This document shows positions 24,401-37,673 of a stretch of DNA of 64,000 nucleotides, piece by piece. Position 1 is the stretch's first letter. Each line of letters opens with the position of its first letter. Under the pieces are notes generated by a model. It saw only the letters and a list, made by a program, of their open reading frames with translations, made no database searches and was not told where the DNA came from. The position numbers were made by a program, and so were the translations under genes. Source of the stretch: Telmatactis stephensoni (Eukaryota > Cnidaria > Anthozoa > Actiniaria > Isophelliidae); assembly GCA_029948255.1 (NCBI GenBank), contig JALIZF010001748.1, positions 621,289-685,288 on the forward strand. Reading direction: 5' to 3'.

Positions 24401-27400
24401 GTGGTTAGAATTTGTATTCAGGGATATTTCTAGTTATCTGTCCTAGTCCTCCAAAATAATTTTGAAGTAATGTCATTCTCTGTCCAGTCAGTTGCCATGT
24501 CATAACTACCAGTAATACCTTGAGTGCTTTACCAGTTCCAGTGAGTCGCCATTTGCCATCCATATTACATGGTCTGAGAGACAAAATGCCATTACCAGTG
24601 GCACTCCATTTTCCAGTCTTCACTATCTTGTCAGTTACCATTTTCTATCCATGACATTGGCCAGACAAATACCATCAGAAGTGACTGTAACTGTGATTTA
24701 CCATGTCCACAATATGGTAATAGCCTGGATGGATTGAATAAATATAAGATGTGCATTGCAGAAGACTACATCTGGCAGTGCATTGTGCCTGTCATAGTGC
24801 GTCACTGTGCACAACTTCATCACTATGCACAACTTGGTTCTGTTGGAACCCCAGCAGGGTCTGGCTTCTGCTTGTGGACAGAGGCCAACATGGACCAAAT
24901 TTGGCACGAGACTGGCTTGTAGCTAGTAGATGAGATCAAGGCCTCTATGCTGTACAGACCATCCTGGCTGGCCATTGCCTCGTATTCACAAAGAGACTTG
25001 ACTTGATGATGACCATTATTTTCCAAGTCTGCTATCGTGGTGTCCTTCATCTCCATCTAGGCAAGTGCTATTTCCCCATCAGTGGTAGACAACTGTTCAG
25101 CAAAGACTAGCAAATAAGACTTCACTATTCACCATCCATGTTGGCCATATACAATTTCCAGGAAATAATATGCTGCTTACCAGTTCCATTTTCCAGTGTG
25201 CTATAGATGGAAGTGTCATCATTCTCTGTTGAGTCAGTCACCATAAACCCATCCACTGTATATCAGACAATTGCCATTACAAGTTCAATCACTAGTTCCA
25301 TTTTTGAGCCATCATTTCCATCCATATAACATGGTCAGGGGTAAATACAATTACCAGTGAACAACTTGGACTGCATCACTAGTTCCAATTCCCATTGTAC
25401 TCCAAGGTATCAATAATTCCCTTTGTCAAGTCAGTTAGCATTTTCCACCCATATTACAAATTGTATGTGGTCGAACAGCCATAACACAACAGTCCCAATT
25501 CCACTCCATATTACAATGTCAGATGACTACCATTACCAGTGAATACAACAGTGAAATTGACACCCCAGTTTCATTTACATTGTACCAGTCTAGTTTTGAA
25601 GTCCATCCAGTTGCATTGGTTGCCATTTTCCTTTGCTTACCCAATGTTGGACACATTTATTTACACGCATGAATACAAGAGTGCTATATACTGGTCAGTA
25701 GATATACCATTTACAGCCAAGTCTCCTTCATGTGCCATGATTGGATCTGTCTGTATTGTTGTTAGTAGTCTTTCCTAATGGTTCAGCAATCCAGGGATTT
25801 CTATTAATACCACTATAATTCCATTGTTTGATATCTTTGATGTTATTTGCCTTGGCATTTACATTTTTGCCTTGGCATTTGCATATTATGTACTCAGATG
25901 AGATCATGTGTTGTCTGTTTGGTATTTTTAAACGTAGTTGAAATCTCGAGTGGACTGCCTTTTATCTCTTTATCCTCTTAAACTTACTAGGTCTTCCCAT
26001 TTTACTGGTGTTATTTTGTTCCATTTCTTTTGGGATTCTTTGCCATCTGATCTCCTGATGAGAAAGGGTTCTTTGGGCATAGTAGCATACAACCATGTTG
26101 GCTGGGTGTGTACTGGCGATATTGATCCTAATACCATTTATTTCCTGGTCATGCTGTAAACTGGATTTTTTTAAAACAACATCCTATGGACTATACCATG
26201 TGGAGTTGGGTCTGTATACTGCCAATATTGATCCCAGTACCATTGATTTCCTGGTCATGGTGTAGACTAGATTTCTAAAAACCATATAGTTGGGTGTGTA
26301 CTGCCAATATAGATCCAAATACCATTGATTTCCAGGTCATGGTGTAGGCTACATTTCTAAAAACCATCCTTTGGACAATACTATGTGAGTTGGGTGTGTA
26401 CTGCCAATATTGATCCTAATACAATTGATTTCCTGGTCGTAATGTAGACTGAATTTCTTAAAAGAAGGTCCTTTGACAATACCATGTTTGTTGAGTGTGT
26501 ACCAGTTGACAGGTCCTTAATTCCACTGATTTCCTGATGAATACCATGGACTGGGTGTGCACTGCAAAATATTCCAGTCATGTTCTGCCAATATCGTACA
26601 TCTATACGTTGGGGGAGTACATACATGTAAGTGTACTGCCATTGCACAAGTCAAAGAGATTTAATCTTGTCCATACCAGTTAGTCTTCAATACCAGGAAA
26701 TCATTTTGTAATGTCATCTTGCCAACAAGAAGTGTGTTATGTTATTACTATGTTGAAAGAAGATGTTTCCACTTATCAGAGAAGGTTCGATATCTGATAA
26801 TTTTCATAACTTACAGAAAGTGCATGTTGCACATTCAACCAAGGATCACCATATAAACACCGATTACTAATAGTAAACAAAGCATTTGCATGTCATTCAA
26901 ACATTTCCTGTTCATATCAAGCAGGCATAATCATAAAACTCTCCACATCAACCACACACATTTCTAGTTGTCATCATACTGGTTGGCAGATTACATACAA
27001 CAGATTTCACCATCCTCAGGCAATTTCCAGAGTGCATTTATTTAACTATTCAATCTTCATAAGCATCATGTATACCAAAGAAAACCATTACCAGTTTTAT
27101 ATTTGCAAGCAAATGTCCTGTTCATATCGTACAACATAAACAAATGCCATCATCAAACAATTTTCACACCTGATAGAATGCATTTGTGCACTTTCACCTT
27201 CCATAAACATGTATACCAAAGTACATGTAAACCATGACAAGTTTTATACATTCAAACAAGTTTTCTGTTCATGTCATTACAGTACCTGGATAATACCTGA
27301 AATCACCATTCAGTCCATTTGTAATCAATGTGCTTTGCAACGAGCATGACAATACATGCATGGTCTTAAGGGGGTAACTTACCAATACTTTATTACCAAA

Positions 27401-29552
27401 CAGAACTCAAAGACATGTCACCCATTTGTCAAGGTTATCTAATCTAGTACTAAATAACTATTTAATGACGTAGTACCCAATTTAATTTATGTACTAATTT
27501 ATTCATGGCTAATTTATTTATAATAACTAAATACTAACTAAAGCTATATATTTTGTTTATTTTATTTTTAAAGTTTACTCTCACTCCACACATTGGTTAC
27601 TAGCTCAGATAACCAAGACAAATGGACAATATGCCCAAAAGCTTTGCTTGATAATATAGTGTTGGTAAACCCACAAGACTGTTATTCAGTAATTTGCAGT
27701 GATAAAACACCATTGCTTAATGGAGACCATAAACAGTCTAAAACCCATAAACTTAACTTCAATATTGATCTCTTCAACTGATCAGTTGGCATAATGCCAC
27801 AACAAATAGTTGATCAACTAACAGTGCATCATTCTGTAAAAATTAGTACAAGGCCAAGAATCAAGCACAGAGCAGAATAAGCCAGTGTTCATGTGCATGG
27901 AATTCAAGCAAAAACAACAACAACAACAACAAAACAAACAAAACAAAACAAAAAACCACAAACCAAAAGTCTTCTCTTCAATGTTTTCCACTACATGTCA
28001 GTAATAGCCCATCAACTAAATAAATGCATTCTGGCCTCCATCCTGTGTCATCACATCGTCAAAGGTCAATATTGTTAAAAGTGGGTCCTATACCACGGAA
28101 TAATATTTTGTCCTCACTGTAATTCATGATCGATCATCATGTGTGCATGTTCTCCAAGTCTGCCATATTAGCCATCATTGGTTGTATTGCATTCTGGTAA
28201 CTATAAGCCACATGTAGGAGTATCATGTCAATATGAGTCCAATCAGTATGTGCTGGAACCACTGGGAAATTAAACCAGACAATTTGAATGTTCAATAAAC
28301 CACAAATCTTTGACAGTGCTCTTCACTAGCCATGGTCGGGATATCACTTCAATACATGTTCAATCGGTATGTGAGAGAGTGACTGGAAAATCAAACCAGA
28401 CATTGTCATTACCTTAAACCATTGATACTAACAGTAAATCTTCTCGGATAAGTCTTCCACATGTACACTAGTTGTCAACAGTTGTATCACAATTTTGTCC
28501 TCTTTCTGGATGCATTTGATAGAACCACTGGGAGATCAAACCAGGCATTATTACCATCAACCACAGGTCTTCAGTGTTCTCCAGTTTTCCACAACTCACA
28601 AGATCAGTTGTATTGCATTCTTGGCCTCTATAGGGATACCTACAATAATTTATGTATAATAGAATGCACCAGGAGACAAGGCTAACATTGTTATTACCAT
28701 AAACCACCAGTCTTCCAGTCTACCACCAGAAGTTGTCAGTTGCATCATTGCATTTTGGTTAATTGCCAAGTCAAGTCATTATTATTCTAAACCATCAGTC
28801 CTCTCTCTCTAGGTCACCTGCAAAAGCAGTCATTGCATTCTGGCACATTTCTGGGAATTGTGTGCATGAAACTCGGTCCAGAAGTCTACCACCACTAGCC
28901 ATTATCAGTAACAGGTTGCAACCCTGACCTTTTAATCTAGAAATGTTGTTTGAATGGAACCATTTTTGAACTTGAAGTCTACCACTACAGTCATAACTCA
29001 ATCTTCAAGTCTATCACCTCTAGCTGACATGAACTTTGAACCATTTTAGATCAGTCTTCCACTAGTTGCATCTCGGTCTACTCTCCACATCAACCACGCA
29101 CATTGCCAGTTGTCATCGTACTGGTTAGCAGATTACATGATTATATTCTTGGCCTCTATCTGGGGGTGTCATCTTGATTGGCTGGCATGTGCATGGAACA
29201 ATTTGAAATTGAAATAAAGCACTAGTCAATAGTCTGCTTTTCAAGTCTTTCACTGGTAGCCGTCACAAGTTGTATATTGCATTTTGACCTCTCTGGAGAT
29301 GTAACCTTGACTAGTCCAATTCTCTATTGTGAATGAATGATGAAGGAAATAGACACCAGTCTTTGTCATAACTTATCCATCTATTGTCATCACTGATCCA
29401 CTGCATTCTGGTCTTCTCACTCTGTACCAACACAATTAAGTCATCATTTTCATCTGCCGTTGCTTGATTACTATACTTTTAAAGTGCTAATTTCTCGGTC
29501 ATGGCTGTTATCATTTGTTTGTTGATTCTCACCGGCCACAGTTAACCATCTG
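21500..29552. repeat. Field of decayed tandem repeats (old satellite)
   Basis: CCATTACCAGT, CCATTTTCCAGTCTG and GTCAGTTGCCATTTCC recur in this order at roughly 110-120 bp spacing across about 22060-25560 (for example ACCATTACCAGT near 23262, 23371, 23549). A different unit with GGTTGGGTGTGTACTGCCAA, CCATTGATTTCCTGGTCATG and TAGACTGGATTTCT repeats about five times in 26090-26530. A third, with GGAAATTAAACCAGACA and CATTGCATTCTGG, recurs in 28190-28760. The strand bias (few stops on plus) produces long open frames without coding character. No gene is supported. Confidence 0.75.
24330..24415 (+). repeat. Degenerate telomere-like GGTTAG repeats
   Basis: GGTTAGTGGTTAGG, TTAGGGTTAGTGGTTAGGG and GGTTAGTGGTTAG occur within 85 bp. 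This is similar to, but not a clean copy of, the TTAGGG telomere repeat. Confidence 0.6.
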
Positions 29553-31860
29553 GTAACCGGTCATTTCGATCCAAAGTCATCTCGATCCAGGTCAATTCGA
29601 TCCACCATCGGTCAATTCGATCCATATGGCAGGTCAATTCGATCCACATGTATATTGAACATAGTAATCAAGTATCTGTAAGTAAGTGTAAGTGTTTTCA
29701 TTGTGTTTTAGTTTAGATAAGCACTTAAGAAGTTTCTAAGAGTTTATAGGAGTGAATTTACTTTTGACGAAGCGGTTACAATTGTTGTCATTACGGACAT
29801 TACGAACGTACGCTTTTAAGCCAAATTCAGTTCTTTTTTCTCGTAAAATACTATATGTACTTGATTTTTTTTCTACTGTCGAATTTTTCTAAGGAACGGA
29901 CCAACACTATTACAGAAATCTTTTTTCGAAGTCAATCCACACAAACCAACTCGACGAGTTGACGTGAGTTGAGTAACACGAACTTCAAGGCGAAACAATG
30001 ACTGATGGATGTAGTATAAACTTCAAACACACTTGTTACCACTAAACATTGCCATTTTTAAAACATTCCGTCTTTCTACAATCAACAGCTTAGTTAACTT
30101 TAAAAGTAACAAAACTTAATCAAGTTTTTAAACACGATCGTGGATGAGAGGTTTTCGCTATTAAACAATGTAGATTTCACGAAACCGATTTCACACCTTG
30201 TTTACACCTATCGGGGTAGAAGCGGACACCTTTTAGATGATTTGAAACTTCATGTTACTGAAGTTCGCTTTTTAAACTGTCCTTTACAATGATCTAAAAC
30301 TTGAAAGAATTAAGACAAAATCTGAAAGTCTGTTGTTTCCAAATCAAGTAATTAATCAAAGCAAGACCACCAAAACCAGTAAAACTCAAAGCCGACAAGA
30401 AAGACGCCGAAGTTTTGTTTACGATACCAATGTGCCAAAGTCAAAGTATCTATGTGATTCGTAGTGCAACTTAAGAAACTCTGACTGTTGATAAATTTCA
30501 TGTATCAAAATAGATTAAACTTTTATTCGAAAATCTTGATTCAGTATCGCCTACAAGGACTTTTCATTTAGCGCGAATAATCTCAAATTACGTTCGAATT
30601 TGTCAACTAAAGTCGAGGTACCTCGTGAAACATGGTAAAACTTTAAAGTCAAGTTTATTATTTTGACGTACACAATTCTAACCAAAGTATTCCTGAACTC
30701 AAGACCTTTGAATTTCTAAGCTTTGAATGGAAGTTAAACAGAAAATCACATTTAAGCCAGGTTACATATAAGACGCTTATCAGTTTTGAAATCTACAACT
30801 AATTGTCTCGTCTGCTTCTGATCTGAAGTGGTTAACATGTATCACTCTGGAATATGGTTATCTAACAAACTCCTTCGTAAACTTCTTCATTTCTTTCAAA
30901 ATACTTTGAATATTGATCTGAAAAATCGACATTTACTTTCAACTTGAAGCAACACTAACGTTTTGCCAGGTTTTGTTCGAATACTTTCATGGTGAAATCA
31001 ACATCTTGTTGGGTGTGTCAAAAATGTCTTTTCAGTCATTTGGTGATTATCGGAATCGCTTGCATACAAGATAACTATAGCAAATGAGGGTTATCTCTTG
31101 TTGTAATTTTACTTTGTAATCCAAGCTGAAATTCTCAACAAGAAAGCAAACATCGTTCGAGTTGTAAACAATGTGTCAATATTTTAGGCTTCGAATTTGT
31201 TTGGGTGGAGCTAGAGACGGCTTCGTTATACTGGTTTAACGGCATCACGTTCGTTAGACTACTTTTGATTTTATTTTTCGGACATCAAAAAACTTAGAAT
31301 GGCTTTTCAATATGAAATTCTCTTTCTAATACTTAAATATATGATTATTGTATTCAATATAAATGTGGAACTTCCAAACTATCTATGAATCAACTAGATA
31401 CTCAACTAAAAGATCGGTCCGCTTCTATCATGCAAAAGATGTAAACAAGGTGTGAAGTCTACAACATTCTCGTCCACGACGATTACTAGGCTTTTATGTC
31501 TTTAGAGTTAAGTAACTTCTTGATTATAGAAATAATGTTTTTAAAAAAGCAAGTAGATCAAGTATGATAAGAAAAATAAGCCAAGAACTAAACAGTTTGG
31601 CTTGTGGCGGGCGTTCGTAATGTCCGACCGTAATGTCAACAACTAACGGTAATCGTTCGCTCGTCAAAAGAAAAAAATCAATCCTTTATAACTCCTACAA
31701 ACTTCTTAGGTGGTTTTCTAGAATAGAATACTTCAAATTACTTAAAAATACATGGTTATTAACTGTGGATCGAATTGACCTGCCATATGGATCGAATTGA
31801 CCGATTGTGGATCGAATTGACCTGGATCGAGATGACTTTGGATCGAAATGACCGGCATTC
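29553..31860. mobile_element. Mutator-like (MULE-type) non-autonomous element
   Basis: The direct repeat AACCATCTG flanks the element exactly (29544-29552 and 31861-31869), a 9-bp target duplication typical of MULEs. Each terminus carries an array of GGTCAATTCGATCC-type 14-mers: five within about 29558-29640 and, inverted, five within 31768-31855. Weaker inverted similarity continues about 250 bp inward, for example GACGAAGCGG with GTCATTACGG and ACATTACGAACG. The remaining ~1.7 kb has no transposase ORF. A neighbouring unit of the same satellite at 31998-32020 reads CAGTTAACCATCTGGGTATT uninterrupted, effectively an empty site. Confidence 0.85.
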
Positions 31861-31869
31861 AACCATCTG

Positions 31870-32240
31870 TGTATTATTTCATTATGAACCACTGTATGCT
31901 GTACACTGGCTGCACCACATTTACTGGCATTGCACTACTCAGTCCAAGTGATTCCTCAATCTTACTGGCATGACATGGCTGGTCTTGGTAGTTTGCCAAT
32001 TCTCACCACAGTTAACCATCTGGGTATTATTGCATTATGAAGCCACTGTATGCTCTACCCTGGTTGTGTGACCACAAGCTATCATTTCGTCATTTGCTGG
32101 TGTTGCTCAATGGCTATATTGTTGAAGTGATTTCTCAATCTTACTGGAATGACATGATATGGCTGTTCTCGGTTGATTGCCGATTCTCACCACAGTGGAC
32201 CTTCCGTGTATTATTGCATTATGAAGCCACTTTTTTCAAA
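31870..32240. repeat. Continuation of decayed tandem repeat (~194-bp unit)
   Basis: CTCACCACAGTTAACC... and GTATTATTGCATTATGAAGC recur near 31994-32044 and 32188-32230. The flank of the MULE-type element belongs to the same array. Confidence 0.75.
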
Positions 32241-32460
32241 ACCTGGTAATGACTGGAAAAATGAATTTCTTAACGACTGGAATGAATTTCTCAATTTGCT
32301 TTCATTTCAAAAGTAAAAATTTTACCATACCATGCACAATTCAGTGATTACGTTTGTACAGCGAAGACATCATGCAACCTGAACAAAAAATAAAAAAGGT
32401 TTGTGATTTTTACACTTTGATTTCTAAAATGATCAAAAATATTGCAGAATTGCAGAAGTA

Positions 32461-32583
32461 AGGGCCCGTTCACTATCTCTAGTAGAAGGGATAACTTTTG
32501 CTTTGTGTCCCCCAGGGAAAATAAAATAAAAGTTATCCCTAATACATAGGGGCCCGCATGTCCTCTCTAATGTGAATGGGCCC
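32461..32583. mobile_element. Foldback MITE family A, copy 2
   Basis: AGGGCCCGTTCACTATCTCT mirrors CTAATGTGAATGGGCCC. Inner arms GGGATAACTTTTGCTTT / AAAAGTTATCCC surround the centre TGTGTCCCCCAGGGAAAA. Confidence 0.85.
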
Positions 32584-35500
32584 AAGACATTTTTGACCTT
32601 ACAGTAATTGATAGCCTTGTTCTATTGTTTGATATTAGTGATATAATTACATGTATATGAAAGATTTCAGAATTTATCACTTCCTGTTTCAACTCGGACA
32701 TCTAAAGATCCAAAATTTCTGGTGTAGATTTCATTGTAGCATTTTGATAGTATTGTTTTATATTCAGTGTTTACCTATGGACAATCTTTCATTTTTTAGC
32801 TTGAAGCAATGTCGGAACTGAAAAAATAGAGAAATAGAAAAATGAGAATTGGGAATCAGGCGAGACCTTACATACTCACCAAAAACCTTATACACAAGCA
32901 TGGTGAGAACCCTTGGAAATGACCTCCATAGCCACAGATGCCATTTGCAAATTTCAGCTTCTAACAATCCTCTTCACTTTGAACTCAATGTTGCCCTAGC
33001 CATGATGCCATTCAGAATTTCAGCTCCAAAAAATCCAGTTAGAATTCAATGTTTTGAAGTGGCAAACTCAGAGTTTTTATTGCTTTATTTATTTAACAAC
33101 TTTTACAACAGTAAACTGCCATTACCTAAATTTAAATCATTACAAAGTGAAATTCATTTAGAAAATTTGCTGCTTCAAATTGAAGACTTAAACCATTTTA
33201 ATTTGTTATTGTTGCTTTAATTGGTTTGTATTGTAAATATATTTACAATCCATTTACAATTTAATTTCTTGGGCTCCTCAAAATTACATGTCATTAAAAA
33301 GAATGCTATCATACAAAAATTGTTTCACCAACTTTGAAAAAAATTAAATTAAATTTGGAGCCCAAAAATTGTAAAAGCTGGTGAAGAAAACACATTGTAG
33401 TTAGTAGTAAGTACACACCGCCATCAAGTGGTTTTTCCTTTTTTATTTATATTGTTCAGAATTTACAATACAATTTCTAACATTTATTTCAAAAAAATGC
33501 AGGCGATTGATGGGACAAAAGGAAAATAAGATGAGTGCAAGAAAATACCATTTGGGCCAAAAGCAGGTTCCTGTCATGGAAGAAAAAAGGCATCAGACAT
33601 TAATGTTAACCAGTTCCACTGATGAAGAGCATCTACCATTAAGAGATGACATCAAGAATGAAGTCTTGTTGGAAAAAAAGCCATCATCAAAAATGAGAAC
33701 ATCTTCATTGGTTTAAAACCCAGACTTTTTCATAGTCCAAGAAAATACTAATGAGCATTCTGCAGGTGGTTTTGTCATTCCTTGAATAGCCTCTTTCACA
33801 AAAAGTCATCAAAAGTGAAAAGTCTTGATGTTGAAAACCCAAAATAAAAGTATCGAAGAATCACGAAGTAGTCAGAGTACTTCTGCCGCAAACATGTTCC
33901 TACCTAATTCCCTGTTTAGGGTGCATGCTGGAGGCCCACCAATCCCACAATCCCAACTAAGCCGGATTAATTTGCCTAACCTACTCATTAGTACTCTGAC
34001 TTGCAGATAAAAACTATTTAACTGTTTATCAAGCCAATATTTGTTTGTTTCGTTTTAAGCCAGATTGCCGGATTTTTTTTAACAACAACATTTCAATTGC
34101 AATACATAATATTCATACTTTTGTCTATTAATTATCTATCTAATGGGAGTTCCTACTCAACATTCCTAAGGCAATATCCTACTAATAATTATTATTCAAA
34201 AGGAGGAATCAACAGGATATCAAATCCATTAAAGAGAAGGTCCAGTATATGGCTTATGGGCTAGTCCCACCATATAAAGGACCCCATATACCAGTTTCTA
34301 CCAATATACGCAAGTTTACACTCACACCCTACATAATGTTGATGCACGCAGATTATATCCACAGGATCTCCATATGTAGGTCAAGTGTAAACACCCTCAA
34401 TGATGGATTGGATAGACATGCAATTCCTCAAAAACTAACAGATTTCACCTTAGCATTGGCAAGACTTACCATCTTACCATACAGCCGCACTAATGCAAAT
34501 CAGAACCTAAGCAAGTGGAAACTTCATTCTACTGAATTTTAGATCACCATGGGGAGCAACAGTAGGCTTGATTTTCAGCCATGAAGGGATCATGTTCCAA
34601 ACCTTTCTTGGAACGGGACCCATTCATGGCTGGAAATGAAGGCTACCAAAAGGACTCTCCTTACCTACCTATTAGGTTGTGCTCAGACCAAATAGAATTT
34701 GCATAAATTTGGGAGGAAAGGGGGTAAATGGACCGAAATGAGCACAAAATTATATCCAAAAAACTAATTGTAAAAAAGGAAGAGTCCTCCATGCCACCAT
34801 AGTGGGATCCTAAATGTTAAGGCAAAATCTCTAGGCTAGTAATTTTCAATAATTTTCCAGTATACTGGTATCCAAATGGTTGCCAATTGATTTGAAAAAT
34901 CTAGGGGAGGGAGAAAAAAGAAAGTTTTCACAACCTTGCAATGTGCCTTCAAAATGTTGCAGATAAAAACGGACAGTTTAGTGAATGTGTAGTTACAAAA
35001 TAACTTTAGTATGCTAAAACACTGACACAGTTCTGCAACACAAGAAGTTACACACGCCCAGTCATCATCTTCATCTGCGTTGTGGCTCTTGTGGTTGTGG
35101 TTGTTATATGATACACTGTGTCATAGTTCTTGTGGTTGTGGTTGTAGTACTTATGGTACACTGCATCTGCTGTTCTTGATCTTGTTTGGTCAGCTTGACT
35201 CATCTATAAAATGATAAATATATGATGAATATTCAAATAAAGGAAAAAATGCATTTAATTTTGTGTCAATATTAAGCAAAGGATGACAAAAACCCTCTCA
35301 ACATGTTAATGCTTAACTTCAGAATACCCAGCCACCTTTTTGAATAACAATAGCTTTTGTATTCTTGCATTGTTTTCAAAGAGTTCTGCTCTAGAATACA
35401 TTATTGGTTGATGGGTATTCTGAAGTTACTCCCATGTTAAATAGTCTATCCATATTGCTCACTGGGCTGATATATGCCCCCTTCTCCCTTTTCATGGTCC

Positions 35501-35753
35501 CCTACACCCTGCCCAGCCCTGCCCTGCCCCTTTGCTGGAAGGAAAAAAAGAAACTATATCTGTTCACTAGTCTGCCAAAACAATGCATTCTGGGACTGTT
35601 CAATTAGTTGTCAACTTGCGAGATACACTTCACTTGTCACATAGAAAAGAATCAAGACAAGGCTACATGCATAAAGCTCATCCATTTGCAACAGAAAAGA
35701 TTTTGTTATAATGGGAGTTCCTACTCCCATTATTATCACCCTTATTCTGGTAA
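32584..35753. other. Long stretch without a supported gene
   Basis: Open frames of 123 codons (32849-33220, +) and 97 codons (34249-34542, +) lack a recognisable family, splice context or promoter, and are left uncalled. A 41-bp tandem duplication around CTTGTGGTTGTGGTTGT lies at 35088-35150. On the minus strand an acceptor-like TTTATAG precedes ATGAGTCAAGCTGACC near 35205, which could be a terminal exon of the minus-strand gene that starts at 38136; this is speculative. Confidence 0.5.
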
Positions 35754-35942
35754 TGTGTGGTTTCAGAAAATATCCATACCCCCACCATGGAAGAATTTGT
35801 AAATGGATCCCCCCTACTCCCTGGAACTTCCAATTTTCTTCCATACAAGCTCTGCAATTTTTTTCTTTTTCTGACCCCCCTCCCCTTCAGAATTTCCAAT
35901 TCCCTCCATGGCGGGGGTATGGATATTTTTGGAACTACACAA
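35754..35942. mobile_element. Foldback MITE with C-rich arms, copy 1
   Basis: TGTGTGGTTTCAGAAAATAT with CCATACCCCCACCATGG mirrors CCATGGCGGGGGTATGG with ATATTTTTGGAACTACACA. A second copy, cut by the window edge, starts at 63844. Confidence 0.85.
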
Positions 35943-36095
35943 CAGAAATTTGTATATCATAAAATTTACCTTGTCACTCCTCTCTATTTGCTAGGCGAAA
36001 ATGTCATATATAAACAAGACATTTCGCCTAATGGTTTTCCGGAATAAATGAAGGCCTGACAAAAAATAATGAGCAAAAACATTAAGTATATGTAA

Positions 36096-36568
36096 TGCAC
36101 CTGTCAATGTTAAGCCCTGGGGGTGGGGGCAAAGTAATAACCCAGGGGATTTCACAAAAACACCTCTCCCTTGGGTGTGGAATTTGACATTGTCAGCATC
36201 TTACAGCCAAAATTGTTGCATCGCGACCAGCAAATTACAAATTTCGTTTTGATTTTGTTTTTTTCTGAGCTGTCAATCAGTTTGGGGGCAGAGCTTCTTT
36301 CAAATCAACCAATCACTGAAAAAGTTCATGAAAGCTTTGCCCCCAAGAATGATGGACAGATCAGAAAAGACCAAAATCTTACCGACGTTGGAGGTAGCGA
36401 TGCAACAATTTTCGCTGTAAATTGGCCAAGACAAAGGAAATGTGCTGGTGGCATTATAGAATTTGACATGCATAAGGCACCCAGGGCTGGGGGAAAAATC
36501 AAAACCCCCTGGGTATGCCTGGCCTGGCACCAGCCTCCCTTCCCTGGGGCTTAATATCAACAGGTGCA
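36096..36568. mobile_element. Outer MITE with a nested insertion
   Basis: TGCACCTGTCAATGTTAAGC with CCTGGGGG mirrors CCCTGGGGCTTAATATCAAC with AGGTGCA. It is interrupted by the TA-flanked element at 36204-36417. Confidence 0.8.
36204..36417. mobile_element. TA-flanked (mariner-like) MITE, copy 1, nested
   Basis: The inverted ends are CAGCCAAAATTGTTGCATCG and (inverted) CAGCGAAAATTGTTGCATCG, bounded by TA on both sides (36202-36203 and 36418-36419). The length, 214 bp, is exactly that of the copy at 54494-54707, and the internal sequence matches throughout. Only CpG-like substitutions are conspicuous. No ORF. Confidence 0.88.
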
Positions 36569-37673
36569 TAAATGGAGTTTTAAGAATGAAATAATATATA
36601 AATATGCTAAAAAAAAAATAAAGAAACACACCCAAAAATATTTTTCGTCCGACATGATCTGTTCGACAACCTATGGGGCCAATAAGTGCAGCTGCTCTGC
36701 CCCCACCCCTGCATTTTGTTGCCCCACCCTGACTAGTTAGAATGATTTGGGGAATGATTATTCCTCAATAATAATAATAATTAATCCTCTAATTTGAGGG
36801 ATAAGCTCAATTGGTAAATAAATGTGGAATGACAAAGGGTTGGCTTTGGTTGACTGAGCTGGATTTGGCTGGTTCAGACGGATCTCCCCACACTAATTCC
36901 GTTCATATAATCAGGCCCCAAGAGGATGAAAGAATCTCAATTCAATCTTTCATAAGTTTGATGGACCATTTGCTCTCCATGTTTACACATCCTAATGTCC
37001 CATGTTCTGAACTGATTTCCCATGTAAACATGCACTTACTAAAAAAAGACCAAAGCCACTGTAATTTTGACCTTTAATCCATAAAAATATAGTTCCAATC
37101 TATTTGGGTAGTAGAAATTTGAAAATTATAACATTTACCTTTGCCACTCATTTCCAATTGCCAGGCAAAAACATCATAACGAAACATTTTGCCCCATGCA
37201 TGGTTTTCCGGAATACATAGCCTCCTGGAAAAATTAATTAAAAATATTTGAAAAAATATTGAAATGAAAGAGAAGGATATCTTGAAACATATCACAAATT
37301 ACCCTGCGAGGAAAAATGTTGTAAACAATTCCTGTTTGGAAAAAAAAGAAAAAAGAACAGAAAGAAAGAAAACAAAAAAATCCTGCAGGAAATACAGGAA
37401 ATATTCCCGCAAAGAACATCCTTGTCTGAAAACTTTCCCGGCCCCACCCCTCCCCCAAGGTTTCTAATAGTCCACCCTAATTTATTCACGAAAAGAAAAA
37501 AAAGGCGCGAAAATACCTCCATGCAATGCACAATTAGTTTGACATAACGAGTTAAAAATATTTAAGAAGAAATTTCGAATTCTTCCAAAAGAGACAGAAG
37601 GCAAAGAAAAGAATTAGCCTTTACATTTATAGTTTATTTTGTAAAGCAGAAACTATTATGAGAGAATATTTAC

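Larger units (their letters stand above)
35935..37215. repeat. Diverged ~120-bp direct repeat pair
   Basis: The segments at 35935-36050 and 37085-37220 share GTAGAAATTTG / CAGAAATTTGT, then ATTTACCTTTG / ATTTACCTTG, CCACTC / TCACTC, and a final ATGGTTTTCCGGAATA. On the minus strand the 37215 copy reads an open stretch (LCIPENHAWGKMFRYDVFAW) between AG and GT sites, while the 36045 copy carries a stop. This may be a duplicated exon, one copy decayed, or a plain repeat. Confidence 0.45.

Noticed and set aside
32849..33220. 123-codon plus-strand ORF
   Set aside because: No recognisable motif, splice site or promoter; composition resembles AT-rich non-coding DNA.
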